64,000 nucleotides of DNA from an uncultured Pelagibacteraceae bacterium (GCA_902558435.1 CACEDU010000003.1:1-64000); one strand, 5' to 3'; shown: positions 52,464-61,764, counted from the stretch's first letter. The notes: generated by a model from the sequence alone, not told the origin. Numbers and translations: made by a program.

Positions 52464-52547
52464 TTATTTCTTTTTATTTTTTTTTCTAGCTCTTCTCTTT
52501 TTAGAGCCCATTTTTCTACGGCCTCTGTGTTTTTTTGGGTATCCCAT
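52464..52547 (-). CDS. 27-aa polycationic microprotein
   Basis: From ATG 52547 to TAA 52464 a frame encodes 27 residues, 16 of them Lys or Arg, starting M-G-Y-P-K-K-H-R and ending K-K-N-K-K-K. The ribosome site AAGGAG lies 6-7 nt before the ATG on this strand, which is unusually good for the window. It runs convergently toward mnmA. A tiny RNA- or ribosome-binding protein is the most likely interpretation; it has a loose resemblance to the AURKAIP1/COX24-type ribosomal mini-proteins, but this is weak. Confidence 0.6.
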   Translation of the reverse strand: MGYPKKHRGRRKMGSKKRRARKKNKKK

Positions 52548-52622
52548 AATCTCCTTAGTTTTACTATTTTATTGACTTATTTGGTGGATATAGCATTGTC
52601 CAATGAACATAGCAATTTTTTT

Positions 52623-53798
52623 ATGAGCAAATCGTTTAAGACTTTTTTAAAACATACTGCCAAAGATTTCCATAATCATTCAGTTAATCCGCCAGTAGTA
52701 CGCGCATCTACCATAATATTCAAATCAATGAACGACATAAGACGAACTCAGTCTAAATATAAGAAAGATCCAAGAGGTGGCCATTTTGATTATGGGAGAC
52801 AAGGAACATCAACAACACATATTTTGCAAAAAATTTTAACCAAGCTTGAGGACTCTTATCATGTTTTTTTAACACCCACGGGTTTTGGATCTGTTTTCTT
52901 AGCAATTTTTAGTGTTGTAAGACCTGGAGATGAAATAGTTGTTGCTGACCCTGTTTACAATCCAACAAGAGTTTTAACCCAAGACTTTTTAAAAGAATTT
53001 AATATTAAAACAAGTTTTTACAATCCTCATGATTTAAAATCTCTCAATAAAATAATTAACAAAAAAACAAAATTAATTTTCGTAGAAAATCCTGGTAGCA
53101 ATTCATTTGAATTTCAAGATCTATCAAAAATAATATCTATTGCTAAAAAAAGGAAAATATTTACTGCAATTGATAATACTTGGGCAACACCATATTTTTT
53201 TAAACCGATGAAACTAGGATTTGATATGTCGATAGTTTCAGCGACCAAATATTACTCAGGACACTCGGATGTAATGGGAGGAAGTCTAGCAGTGAATAGA
53301 AAAGTTTTTAAACACGTTGAGAAAGCACAAAAAATTATTGGTTTAAGATTAGGTCCTGATGATGCTTACTTGATAACTCGAGGATTGAGAACATTAGATG
53401 TTAGATTAGATAAACATCAAGAAAATGCTAGAAAGGTTGCAGAATTTTTATCAAAAAATAAAAAAGTTAAACTTCTGTATCCTTATAAAAAAGGATCTCT
53501 AAATTACAGGTTATGGAAAAAATATTATTCAGGAGCATCTGGTTTAATGGGTCTAAAAATAAAAACTAAGGACAGAAAATCTGTAATCAAATTTGTTAAC
53601 TCTCTTAAATTATTTGGTTATGGATATAGTTGGGGAGGTTTTGAAAGTTTAGCACTTCATCAAAGTAAAGCTGAGAGAGGAAATAGAATTTATTCAGACA
53701 TAAAAGAAGACGAAAAAATTGTAAGATTACATATAGGTCTAGAGGATCCAAAAGATTTAATTGAAGATTTGCGAAAATCGCTTAAATTCATTAAATGA
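52623..53798 (+). CDS. metC: Cystathionine beta-lyase (Cys/Met metabolism PLP enzyme)
   Basis: The start used is ATG 52623 (391 aa, M-S-K-S-F-K); an in-frame ATG at 52527 would add 32 unsupported residues and overlap the 27-aa gene on the other strand. The PLP lysine lies in 'S-A-T-K-Y-Y-S-G-H-S-D', and 'R-G-L-R-T-L-D-V-R' and 'G-G-F-E-S' fit MetC/cystathionine beta-lyase rather than gamma-synthase. It splits cystathionine to homocysteine, pyruvate and ammonia. It overlaps the MFS gene by 4 nt. Confidence 0.88.
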   Translation: MSKSFKTFLKHTAKDFHNHSVNPPVVRASTIIFKSMNDIRRTQSKYKKDPRGGHFDYGRQGTSTTHILQKILTKLEDSYHVFLTPTGFGSVFLAIFSVVRPGDEIVVADPVYNPTRVLTQDFLKEFNIKTSFYNPHDLKSLNKIINKKTKLIFVENPGSNSFEFQDLSKIISIAKKRKIFTAIDNTWATPYFFKPMKLGFDMSIVSATKYYSGHSDVMGGSLAVNRKVFKHVEKAQKIIGLRLGPDDAYLITRGLRTLDVRLDKHQENARKVAEFLSKNKKVKLLYPYKKGSLNYRLWKKYYSGASGLMGLKIKTKDRKSVIKFVNSLKLFGYGYSWGGFESLALHQSKAERGNRIYSDIKEDEKIVRLHIGLEDPKDLIEDLRKSLKFIK

Positions 53799-55015
53799 GT
53801 TCAGAAAAATTTTTTACTACAAAAAAAGCATTAATTACACTAATTGCAGCTTCGTTAGTTGTTATTGTATCTCTTGGTATAAGACAGACATTCGGATTAT
53901 TTTTTTTTGATTTTAATGCTGATCTAAATATTTCAATTTCTCATTTTGGGTTTGTTATTGGATTACAATTATTGATGTGGGGAGTCTTTAGTCCAATATT
54001 TGGTTTCATTACTGATAGGTACGGAGGTGCAACCGCAATATTCATAGGATTTTTATTTTACTTAGCAGGACTTTTCTTGTTTTATTCAGGCCTAAATACA
54101 GGTTATCTTTTTACTTTGACCATAGGACTTCTGATTGGAATTGGATTAGGTGGAACTGCTATAAGCATTCCAGTTTCAGTAGTTGCAAAGCATTTTCCAT
54201 CATCTAATAGAACAATTGCTACTGGCATTGTAACTTGTGCAGGATCATTTGGTTTTTTTGTGTCGCCTTTACTTGTAAGATATTCACTAATTGAAATTGG
54301 ATGGGAAATAACGATTTTATATTTTTGTTTTCTTTTAGGAATTGGTCTAATAACAGCTTTATTTATAAGTACACCTAAAACTCCAGTTGGAAATAACGAC
54401 AATAATCACCAAACAGCTAAGGAAGCCTTAATAGAGGCATTTAATAATAAAAGTTTTATATTTTTAACTTTAGGATTTTTTGTTTGCGGTTGGCATATAG
54501 CTTTAGTTGCTACACATATACCAACATACATGATGGATAGAGGTATGCCAGACTGGACAGCAGCTATGATTTTAGCATTAGTAGGTGTATTCAATATGAT
54601 AGGAACTATGGGGAGTGGTTATCTTGCAACAAAGTTTAGTAAAAAGAAAGTACTGAGTGCAATATATTTATTAAGAGGTGTGTCTCTAATATATTTTTTA
54701 TATTTACCACCAAGTATATTTAATTCGGTTGTATTTGGAGTTACTTTTGGACTTCTATGGCTGTCAACTGTGCCACCAACAAATGGTTTAGTAGGTCATA
54801 TATTTGGAACTAAACACATTGGTCTTCTTTATGGAATAGTTTTTGTAAGTCACCAGATTGGATCTTTTCTTGGTGCATATTTAGGAGGGGTTTTTTATGA
54901 AATGCATGGAAATTTTGATTATGCATGGTACGTTTCTATCGCATTATCAATCTTTGCAGGTTTGATACACTTACCAATTAAAGAGAAATCAATTGAAAGA
55001 GTTCAAACAGCATAA
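53795..55015 (+). CDS. Major facilitator superfamily transporter (monocarboxylate/oxalate-formate type)
   Basis: A 406-aa protein with 12 membrane helices. The N-terminal 'G-I-R-Q-T-F-G-L-F' and 'G-F-I-T-D-R-Y-G-G' (motif A) match the MCT/oxalate-formate antiporter subgroup. The substrate could be a small organic acid. It overlaps metC by 4 nt and pabB by 23 nt, so it is part of an apparently mixed operon without clear pathway logic. Confidence 0.87.
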   Translation: MSSEKFFTTKKALITLIAASLVVIVSLGIRQTFGLFFFDFNADLNISISHFGFVIGLQLLMWGVFSPIFGFITDRYGGATAIFIGFLFYLAGLFLFYSGLNTGYLFTLTIGLLIGIGLGGTAISIPVSVVAKHFPSSNRTIATGIVTCAGSFGFFVSPLLVRYSLIEIGWEITILYFCFLLGIGLITALFISTPKTPVGNNDNNHQTAKEALIEAFNNKSFIFLTLGFFVCGWHIALVATHIPTYMMDRGMPDWTAAMILALVGVFNMIGTMGSGYLATKFSKKKVLSAIYLLRGVSLIYFLYLPPSIFNSVVFGVTFGLLWLSTVPPTNGLVGHIFGTKHIGLLYGIVFVSHQIGSFLGAYLGGVFYEMHGNFDYAWYVSIALSIFAGLIHLPIKEKSIERVQTA

Positions 55016-56207
55016 ACTTAAATTTAGTCCATTTTTAGAAAATCTTTATCAGTCTAATAAGCCGTTGATAATATATAAAGTTGAAGGTGGTTACGATTTA
55101 TTTACTGATTTTTCAAAAAAAATAATACTAAACAATAGAAATATAGAAAATTTCTTAAATTCTTTTTCAACAAAAAAATATAGAAAAGAAACAGATATTT
55201 TTATTGGCTTTTTTGGTTATGAAATACTTTGTAATTTACTAAAAATAAAAATTAAAAATCAAAAAAATATCAAATTCTATAAAGGTGTGTTTTATAAACC
55301 AGAAACAATTATAAAAATTAGAGATAAAATTAAAATATATTCAACAAAAAAAAATCATAATTTTAGTTATCAGTTCCAAAAAACTAATATTTCGAGCCCC
55401 TTTAAGTTAAATATTAGCTATAAAAAGTACAAAAAAATATTTGATATTTTTTCAAAGAAAATACGTGAAGGACAAACTTATCAAATCAAAATATGCACTA
55501 AATATAAAAATAAATCTGAGATAAATCCTGTTAATTTCTTTTGGAAACTTATGAAAATCAATTCATCTCCAGAGTCATTTATGATTAGAGATAAAGATTA
55601 TTCAATAGTTAGTTGTTCTCCAGAAACATTGATTGATAGAAAAGGTAACACAATCTTCACTAAACCAATAGCTGGAACCCTAAAAAAGAATAAATTTTAT
55701 AATAAATTAAAGGCTCTAAAATATTTTAGAAACAATAATAAGGAAACCAAAGAACATAATATGATTGTTGATCTTGAAAGAAATGATTTATCAAGAATTT
55801 GCAAACCTGGAACCGTAGAGATTAAAAAGGAAAAGTATGTTGAAGAATATAAGCATCTTTATCATTATGTAACAAGTATAGCAGGTAGGATAAAAAAAAA
55901 TATTTCTGTAAAAGAAATAATAACTGCTATGATGCCTGGTGGATCTGTAATTGGATGTCCAAAAATTAAGACATTACAATTATTAAACTCTCAGGAAAAA
56001 GAAGACAGAAATATTTTTACTGGAAGTTTTGGTTTTATCAAATTCAATGAAGATATGAGGTTTAATATAATAATAAGATCTATTCTAAATTTTAAAAAAC
56101 AATCAGAGATTTCCGCTGCTTCAGGTGTAGTTTTAGACAGTGCAGCAAAAAAAGAATTTAATGAGAATTTTATAAAAGCAAAATCACTATTAGAATTATT
56201 TAAATGA
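54993..56207 (+). CDS. pabB: Aminodeoxychorismate synthase component I (PabB-like)
   Basis: This 404-aa chorismate-binding enzyme starts at TTG 54993, 23 nt inside the preceding MFS gene. It contains 'E-G-Q-T-Y-Q-I-K-I-C-T-K-Y-K', 'K-P-I-A-G-T', 'M-I-V-D-L-E-R-N-D-L-S' and 'M-P-G-G-S-V-I-G-C-P-K', the active-site blocks of PabB/TrpE. With the PabA- and PabC-like genes following directly, it makes 4-amino-4-deoxychorismate for folate. The short N-terminal region lacks TrpE-type feedback elements, supporting PabB. Confidence 0.88.
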   Translation: MKEFKQHKLKFSPFLENLYQSNKPLIIYKVEGGYDLFTDFSKKIILNNRNIENFLNSFSTKKYRKETDIFIGFFGYEILCNLLKIKIKNQKNIKFYKGVFYKPETIIKIRDKIKIYSTKKNHNFSYQFQKTNISSPFKLNISYKKYKKIFDIFSKKIREGQTYQIKICTKYKNKSEINPVNFFWKLMKINSSPESFMIRDKDYSIVSCSPETLIDRKGNTIFTKPIAGTLKKNKFYNKLKALKYFRNNNKETKEHNMIVDLERNDLSRICKPGTVEIKKEKYVEEYKHLYHYVTSIAGRIKKNISVKEIITAMMPGGSVIGCPKIKTLQLLNSQEKEDRNIFTGSFGFIKFNEDMRFNIIIRSILNFKKQSEISAASGVVLDSAAKKEFNENFIKAKSLLELFK

Positions 56208-56761
56208 TATATATAATTGACCATCAAGACTCATTTACTTGGAATGTTGTTCATCAATTTTCCCAATTTGATGAAGTAATCTGCACAAATTATTTTGAAT
56301 TAAACAATAACTTACTTGAAAAATCTGAAACAATAGTGCTATCACCAGGTCCTGGATCTCCTAAAGATTACCCAAATACGTCAAAACTTTATAAAAAATT
56401 CAAGGGAAGAAAAAAAATAATAGGAATATGCCTAGGATATCAACAAATTTTATTTTCTGAAAAAGCAAAAATTATTCAACAAAAAAATATCTTCCATGGA
56501 TACCAATCAGAAGTAAAAGTAACAAGTAACAAGTCAATCTTTGAGAAAAATTCAAAATTTAAAGTTGGCAGATATCACTCATTAAAACTGAAAGAGCCAT
56601 TTTCAGCTAAAAATTTTGAGATAACAATCAGATGTTCAAACACTGGTATTGCAATGGGTTTTGAAAACATTAAAGATGATATATATGGATTTCAATTTCA
56701 CCCAGAATCTTTTTTAACAAAAAATGGTAAACTACTTATTAAAAAAATCCTATCAGCGTAA
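56204..56761 (+). CDS. pabA: Aminodeoxychorismate/anthranilate synthase glutamine amidotransferase component (PabA-like)
   Basis: A 185-aa class I GATase with 'Y-I-I-D-H-Q-D-S-F-T-W-N', the oxyanion 'S-P-G-P-G-S-P', nucleophile 'G-I-C-L-G-Y-Q' and 'F-Q-F-H-P-E-S' triad. It delivers ammonia to the PabB product; dual use for anthranilate synthase is possible in compact genomes. It overlaps pabB by 4 nt and the lyase gene by 38 nt. Confidence 0.9.
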   Translation: MIYIIDHQDSFTWNVVHQFSQFDEVICTNYFELNNNLLEKSETIVLSPGPGSPKDYPNTSKLYKKFKGRKKIIGICLGYQQILFSEKAKIIQQKNIFHGYQSEVKVTSNKSIFEKNSKFKVGRYHSLKLKEPFSAKNFEITIRCSNTGIAMGFENIKDDIYGFQFHPESFLTKNGKLLIKKILSA

Positions 56762-57497
56762 CACACTTAAGGAGATTAAATTTAATGATCTTTGGAATAA
56801 AAATGGTGTCTTTACTACAATGTGGATATACAGCAGACCGCCTAAAATTCTTTTTTTTAAATCACATATTCAAAATTTAATCAAATCTTTAAAAGCTTAT
56901 AATATAAGCGAGGTTAATATTAAAAACATTATTTTAAATTTAATTAAAAAAAATGTTAATAAAAAAATTTCTTACAATCATTTACTCAGAGTTGCTTTAA
57001 ATAAAAAAATTATATCTGTTTCTATTAGGGAAAGAGTAATACCAAAAAGTAAATTTAGTTTAAAATTAGTAAATTATGAGAGAGTAAAACCTGAGTATAA
57101 AAATCTGAAATATAAAAAAATATTAGAATTTTTGTCAAAAATGAATACATCAAAACAGGATATCGCTCTATGTGTAAATAATAAAATTCTTGAAACTGGA
57201 ACCTCTAATCTTTTGTTTGTTTATAAAAAAAAAATATATTCACCAAAATCAAATTATTACAAAGGAACGAATATTAAGTTTTATGAAAAAAAATTTCGTA
57301 TTATTAAAAAGGATATTTATCTAAAGGATATTGAGCAGTTTGAGGAAATTATATTAGTTGGATCGGGAAAAGGTGTTGTATCTGTCAATTTTATAGATGG
57401 TTATAATTGGAGAAGAAAAAGCAAAGAAATGTTTAATAAAATTTTTAAAATCTTTAAAAGTGAGTTCAAAAAAAATATATATAATTATAATCAATGA
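56724..57497 (+). CDS. pabC: Aminodeoxychorismate lyase (PabC-like, class IV PLP enzyme)
   Basis: The 257-aa fold-type IV enzyme shows 'G-V-F-T-T-M-W-I-Y-S-R-P-P' near its start, 'L-R-V-A-L-N-K-K' and 'I-L-E-T-G-T-S-N-L-L-F', the PLP-phosphate site of BCAT/ADCL proteins. It makes 4-aminobenzoate and pyruvate from aminodeoxychorismate, completing the pabB-pabA-pabC set. The first in-frame ATG (56724) overlaps pabA by 38 nt; no better start is available before the conserved region. Confidence 0.82.
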   Translation: MVNYLLKKSYQRNTLKEIKFNDLWNKNGVFTTMWIYSRPPKILFFKSHIQNLIKSLKAYNISEVNIKNIILNLIKKNVNKKISYNHLLRVALNKKIISVSIRERVIPKSKFSLKLVNYERVKPEYKNLKYKKILEFLSKMNTSKQDIALCVNNKILETGTSNLLFVYKKKIYSPKSNYYKGTNIKFYEKKFRIIKKDIYLKDIEQFEEIILVGSGKGVVSVNFIDGYNWRRKSKEMFNKIFKIFKSEFKKNIYNYNQ

Positions 57498-57892
57498 GGG
57501 ATCCAAATAACCCATGTCTTTTTTGTAATGTTCCACCAAGTGATTATATATTTGAGAATAATTTAACCTTTTCTACTTTTGACTCCTATCCAGTTTCAAA
57601 ACATCATGCGCTTATAATTCCAAAGAGACATGTTGAAAACTATTTTGATATGTCAGAGGAAGAAGTTATATCCTGTAATAAGCTAATAAAAAAAATGAGG
57701 TATAAAATTAAAGAAATTGATCCGACTGTAGATGGTTTTAATATTGGCACAAATTCCGGTAAAATAGCAGGACAATCAATAATGCATTGTCATATACATT
57801 TAATTCCTAGAAGAAAAAATGATGTGGATAACCCACAAGGAGGTGTTAGAGGAGTTATACCTTCAAAACAGCATTATCAGCGAAAAAAATAA
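57494..57892 (+). CDS. HIT-family nucleotide hydrolase/transferase
   Basis: The 132-aa product has 'P-C-L-F-C-N' at the N terminus, the strand 'F-D-S-Y-P-V-S-K-H-H-A-L-I-I-P-K' and the histidine triad 'H-C-H-I-H-L-I-P-R'. HIT proteins hydrolyse dinucleotide polyphosphates or AMP conjugates. It begins with a 4-nt overlap with pabC. The two-cysteine start suggests a zinc-binding HINT/bis(5'-nucleosyl) subgroup. Confidence 0.92.
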   Translation: MRDPNNPCLFCNVPPSDYIFENNLTFSTFDSYPVSKHHALIIPKRHVENYFDMSEEEVISCNKLIKKMRYKIKEIDPTVDGFNIGTNSGKIAGQSIMHCHIHLIPRRKNDVDNPQGGVRGVIPSKQHYQRKK

Positions 57893-57988
57893 ATTTTTAA
57901 CAATATACCAGTGCTAAAATGTCACTTTATCGTAGTTGATCTATTTTAATAAGTATACTAAGAATCCATTGGCGGAAGGAACATCATA

Positions 57989-58789
57989 ATGATTTCAACA
58001 AACCCATTTTTTATTTTATCACAGAGTGTACCAGCTATTTTAATACAATCGTTCGTTATACTTATGGGTATTTTAATACTAGTTGGAACTGTTATGGATA
58101 TAATCCATAAAAAAAATGTTAAATACTTTTTCCAAAATGCAAAAAAAGCAAAATTATCAGCTAAAAAAGAATTAACTACTTCTGAAAGAATATCAGTAAT
58201 ATCAAAAACTATTGCAAGCGACATAGCAACTACTTCTGAGCTAGGGGCAGGTAAAAGAAGATTGGCACATGTAATGGGAATGTATGGAACAATTTTGTTT
58301 TGGGTTGGATCAGTCGTAATGATATTTTTTTATACCTCTCCAAATTCAGTAACGCCTGCTTTTTGGCCAATCATTTGGCATGTTGGTGCGGCTTTAACAG
58401 TTCTAGGCGGAGGTTGGTTTTGGTTTTTTTTAAGAGTTGATGTTTATTCCGAAGCTCAACCATGGTACAGAATAATCCAAGCAGACTTATTTGTACTGGC
58501 ATTGATTGCATCCTCACTATTTGGATTAATTTGGTCATATCTTCAATCTTTAAACTTACAAGGTAGATGGGATGATTTTGTATTTTTAGGATTATTTATA
58601 GTTGCAAATTTAGTTTTATTTGGTGGTGTATATTGGTCTAAATTTGCTCATATGTTTTACAAACCTGGTGCCGCTTTACAAAAAAATTTAGCTGAAGCTG
58701 ATGGATCTAGAGATAATCTTCCACCTGAAGCTGACGCTCCAGAGCAATTTGGCCTAGGTATAAAAAGAGAAGAGCCAAAACATTATTAA
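57989..58789 (+). CDS. aprM: AprM, membrane anchor for APS reductase
   Basis: This 266-aa membrane protein has five helices and histidines in membrane segments, similar to NarI/HmeC-type quinone-linked b-type cytochromes. It is directly upstream of aprB and aprA. Such AprM anchors are found with AprBA of SAR11 and other sulfite-oxidising lineages, where they probably carry electrons to the quinone pool. The ATG is preceded by a GGAAGGAAC ribosome site. Heme ligation is inferred, not proven. Confidence 0.85.
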   Translation: MISTNPFFILSQSVPAILIQSFVILMGILILVGTVMDIIHKKNVKYFFQNAKKAKLSAKKELTTSERISVISKTIASDIATTSELGAGKRRLAHVMGMYGTILFWVGSVVMIFFYTSPNSVTPAFWPIIWHVGAALTVLGGGWFWFFLRVDVYSEAQPWYRIIQADLFVLALIASSLFGLIWSYLQSLNLQGRWDDFVFLGLFIVANLVLFGGVYWSKFAHMFYKPGAALQKNLAEADGSRDNLPPEADAPEQFGLGIKREEPKHY

Positions 58790-58823
58790 TATGATACAGA
58801 ACTTAAAGGAGAAAATATAAATT

Positions 58824-59294
58824 ATGTCAACTTTTGTGTACATGACTAGATGCGATGGCTGTGGTCACTGTGTGGATATTTGTCCATCAGATATTATGCA
58901 TATCGATGAGACGATAAGAAGAGCGAAAAATATTGAACCAAACTTTTGTTGGGAATGTTACTCATGTGTAAAAGCATGTCCGAACCATGCGATCGATGTA
59001 AGAGGTTATGCAGATTTTGCTCCTATGGGACATAGTGTAAGAGTTAGAAGAGAAGAGGAAAAAGGAACTATTTCTTGGAGAATAAAATTTAGAAATGGAA
59101 CTGAAAAGAATTTTGTGTCGCCGATAACTACTAAGCCTTGGGGTAAATTTATTCCAAAATTAGCTGACGGAGATAAGCCCAATCAAGGAGAAATTAATTC
59201 TCAAATATTATACTCAGAGCCAGAGGGATTAAATACAAATAAAGAATTACCAAAAGTAGATAAGAGTGCTTTTAAAAAAGGAGTTTATTATTAA
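58824..59294 (+). CDS. aprB: Adenylylsulfate (APS) reductase beta subunit, two 4Fe-4S clusters
   Basis: This 156-aa iron-sulfur protein has two four-cysteine sets, Cys10/13/16/20 ('C-D-G-C-G-H-C-V-D-I-C') and Cys42/45/48/52 ('C-W-E-C-Y-S-C-V-K-A-C'), followed by a C-terminal tail that wraps AprA. It carries electrons between the FAD in AprA and the membrane anchor AprM. In this lineage it probably oxidises sulfite plus AMP to APS. It has an AAAGGAGAAAA site and shares 1 nt with aprA. Confidence 0.95.
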   Translation: MSTFVYMTRCDGCGHCVDICPSDIMHIDETIRRAKNIEPNFCWECYSCVKACPNHAIDVRGYADFAPMGHSVRVRREEEKGTISWRIKFRNGTEKNFVSPITTKPWGKFIPKLADGDKPNQGEINSQILYSEPEGLNTNKELPKVDKSAFKKGVYY

Positions 59295-61150
59295 TGGCTA
59301 GAAAAACTATAGTAGAAAATTGCGATATTTTAGTTGTTGGTGGAGGAATGGCTGGAACTGGTGCAACTTTTGAGGCTAGACATTGGGGTAGAGATCTAAA
59401 AATAGTTTGTGTTGAAAAAGCAAATATAGATAGAAGCGGTGCAGTTGCTCAAGGTTTATATGCAATCAACTGCTACATGGGAATGCAGTGGGGTGAAAAC
59501 CAACCTGAGGACCATGTAAGATATGCAAGAAATGATTTAATGGGATTGGTCAGAGAAGATTTAGGATATGACATGGCTCGTCATGTAGATTCAACTGTTC
59601 ATATGTTTGATGAATGGGGTTTGCCAATGATGAAAAATAAAGAGACAGGTCGATACCAAAGAGAAGGTAAATGGCAAATAATGATACATGGTGAAAGTTA
59701 TAAACCAATTGTTGCAGAAGCAGCAAAAAAATCAGCAGATAAAATTTATAACAGAATAATGATTACCCATCTATTAATGGACGAAAATAATGAAAACAGA
59801 GTTGGTGGGGCAGTTGGATTTAATATGAGAACAGGTGACTACCACGTGTTTAAATCAAAAACAGTTATTGTTGCTGCCGGAGGGGCTTCACATATTTTCA
59901 AACCTAGAGCTGTTGGTGAAGGAATGGGAAGAACTTGGTATGCTCCATGGAGTAATGGATCAGCATATGCATTGCCTATTGCTGCTGGAGCTAAAATGAC
60001 CCAAATGGAGAATAGAATTGTTCTTTGCAGATTTAAGGATGGTTATGGTCCAGTTGGCGCGTACTTCTTACATTTAAAAACATACACACAAAATGCAAAC
60101 GGTGAAAATTATGAGAAAAAATGGTACGAAAAAACAAAAGAATTAGTTGGAGAGTATATTGATCATCATCCTACTCCTACATGTTTACGTAATCACGCTT
60201 TTATACAAGAAACAATGGCAGGTGGTGGACCAATTCATATGGTAACGAAAGAAGCATTTCAAGACCCACACTTAGAAACAGTTGGTTGGGAAAATTTCTT
60301 AGGTATGACAGTTGGACAGGCAGTTGTATGGGCTTCTCAAAATATTGATCCAAAATACACTAACCCTGAACTTACAACATCAGAGCCCTATGTTATGGGT
60401 TCTCACGCGACGTGCTCAGGAGCGTGGGTAAGTGGCCCAGAGGATTTATCTCCACCTGAATATTTTTGGGGATATAATAGAATGACAACAATTCAAGGTT
60501 TATTTGGAGCTGGAGATACTGTAGGTGGAAGCGCCCATAAATTCTCATCTGGATCTTTTACTGAGGGAAGATTAGCTGCAAAAGCTGCTGTTAAATATAT
60601 AGAAGATCAAAAGGCAAACGATATTAAAGTAAGTAACAAGCAATGTGATGATTACAAGGAAGTGATTTATAAACCGTTAGAAAATTATACAGTAGGAAGA
60701 AATGAAATAACGGGTGGAACAGTATCACCAAGTTATATTTCCCCGATCCAAGGGTTACAAAGACTTCAAAAAATTATGGACGAATATGTAGGTGGAATTA
60801 GCTATAATTACATGACGAATGAAAATACTCTCAAAAAAGGTTTAGAGTTACTTGCGTGGCTTGAAGAGGATTTAGAAAATGTCGGAGCTGAAGATTATCA
60901 CCAACTTATGAGAGCTTGGGAGCTAAAACATAGAACAATTACATCTCAATGTGTAACAGAACATACGTTATTCAGACAAGAAACTCGTTGGCCAGGTTAT
61001 TATTATAGAGGTGATTATATGAAATTAGACGATGAAAATTGGCATTGTCTCACCCTATCAAGAAGAGACCCTAAAACAGGTAAGTTTACTATGGAAAAGG
61101 CACCTGTTTATCACATAGTTGATGAAAAAGAGAAAAAAGAAGCTTCTTAA
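59294..61150 (+). CDS. aprA: Adenylylsulfate (APS) reductase alpha subunit
   Basis: A 618-aa flavoprotein with the FAD-binding 'I-L-V-V-G-G-G-M-A-G-T-G-A-T', the 'N-I-D-R-S-G-A-V-A-Q-G-L' loop, 'H-P-T-P-T' and 'S-H-A-T-C-S-G-A-W' active-site blocks typical of AprA. AprA interconverts APS and sulfite plus AMP. With no dissimilatory sulfite reductase in the window, it is expected to run in the oxidative direction, taking sulfite from SuyAB, persulfide dioxygenase or sulfoacetaldehyde cleavage. It shares its first base with the last base of aprB. Confidence 0.96.
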   Translation: MARKTIVENCDILVVGGGMAGTGATFEARHWGRDLKIVCVEKANIDRSGAVAQGLYAINCYMGMQWGENQPEDHVRYARNDLMGLVREDLGYDMARHVDSTVHMFDEWGLPMMKNKETGRYQREGKWQIMIHGESYKPIVAEAAKKSADKIYNRIMITHLLMDENNENRVGGAVGFNMRTGDYHVFKSKTVIVAAGGASHIFKPRAVGEGMGRTWYAPWSNGSAYALPIAAGAKMTQMENRIVLCRFKDGYGPVGAYFLHLKTYTQNANGENYEKKWYEKTKELVGEYIDHHPTPTCLRNHAFIQETMAGGGPIHMVTKEAFQDPHLETVGWENFLGMTVGQAVVWASQNIDPKYTNPELTTSEPYVMGSHATCSGAWVSGPEDLSPPEYFWGYNRMTTIQGLFGAGDTVGGSAHKFSSGSFTEGRLAAKAAVKYIEDQKANDIKVSNKQCDDYKEVIYKPLENYTVGRNEITGGTVSPSYISPIQGLQRLQKIMDEYVGGISYNYMTNENTLKKGLELLAWLEEDLENVGAEDYHQLMRAWELKHRTITSQCVTEHTLFRQETRWPGYYYRGDYMKLDDENWHCLTLSRRDPKTGKFTMEKAPVYHIVDEKEKKEAS

Positions 61151-61167
61151 ATTCAATAGATCATAAA

Positions 61168-61518
61168 ATGGCTTTATTAGATAAATCCGATGAGGAAATT
61201 ATTAAAATAGCCGAACCTATCTGGGCAAACCTAGTTAAATCATCAAACATCAAAGATTATGGTGGATTTACAAGAGATCTGTCTTCACAAATGATGTATG
61301 GAGCCAATGAAGTTGAGTTAGGTAAACAATGGGCAAGTAATAAACTTATCTCAAGTTTAGCAGAAGGATGTAAAGCTATAGGCTGCTTAAGAAGAGGACT
61401 TTATATTACTATACTTTATAAACAAACTAGCACTGAAATACCAGGGGACTTTCTTGGTAGACTCGTCCTTGGAGATGAAGGGGATGAGGTTAAGGTTTTT
61501 GGAGCAACAATCTTTTAA
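61168..61518 (+). CDS. Unknown 116-aa protein in the apr operon
   Basis: The product is a small soluble protein with no transmembrane segment. Its only visible points of note are two cysteines in 'C-K-A-I-G-C-L-R-R-G' and a C-terminal G-E/D-E-rich turn ('G-D-E-G-D-E-V-K'). It follows aprA by 17 nt, so it is likely co-transcribed, and it may help maturation or regulation of the APS reductase. I do not recognise its family. Sulfate adenylyltransferase (Sat), which would convert APS to sulfate and ATP, is not the product here: the chain is too short. Confidence 0.75.
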   Translation: MALLDKSDEEIIKIAEPIWANLVKSSNIKDYGGFTRDLSSQMMYGANEVELGKQWASNKLISSLAEGCKAIGCLRRGLYITILYKQTSTEIPGDFLGRLVLGDEGDEVKVFGATIF

Positions 61519-61568
61519 AAAATTAAAATATTCTTTGCATTTAACACAACTTGTGATATCCCGCGAGT

Positions 61569-61715
61569 ATGTTTCAAATAATAAATCAAAATTTAAAAAA
61601 ATTACCTTTATTCTTTGAAAATCAATTAAGCAAAATAATCAAATCATTTTTATATCTTTTTATATTCTTTGCTTGGGGTATTATAATCTTAAGTACGGCT
61701 CAAAACTTTATATAA
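61569..61715 (+). CDS. Possible 48-aa small membrane protein
   Basis: ATG 61569 to TAA 61715 encodes 48 residues: a polar N terminus with several N/Q, then one hydrophobic helix (F-L-Y-L-F-I-F-F-A-W-G-I-I-I-L) and a short tail. It lies in the 246-nt space between the apr-linked gene and the TauE/SafE exporter. The ribosome site is weak. It is a candidate small membrane subunit or leader, not a firm gene. Confidence 0.4.
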   Translation: MFQIINQNLKKLPLFFENQLSKIIKSFLYLFIFFAWGIIILSTAQNFI

Positions 61716-61764
61716 AATATTCATATTTATTGACTTTGAACTATTAGAAGAATAGTTAGTATTT

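Noticed and set aside
57989-58015. AACCCATTTTTT resembling the operator-like motif
   Set aside because: It lies inside the aprM coding sequence (codons for Asn-Pro-Phe-Phe) and lacks the GGACA end of the motif.
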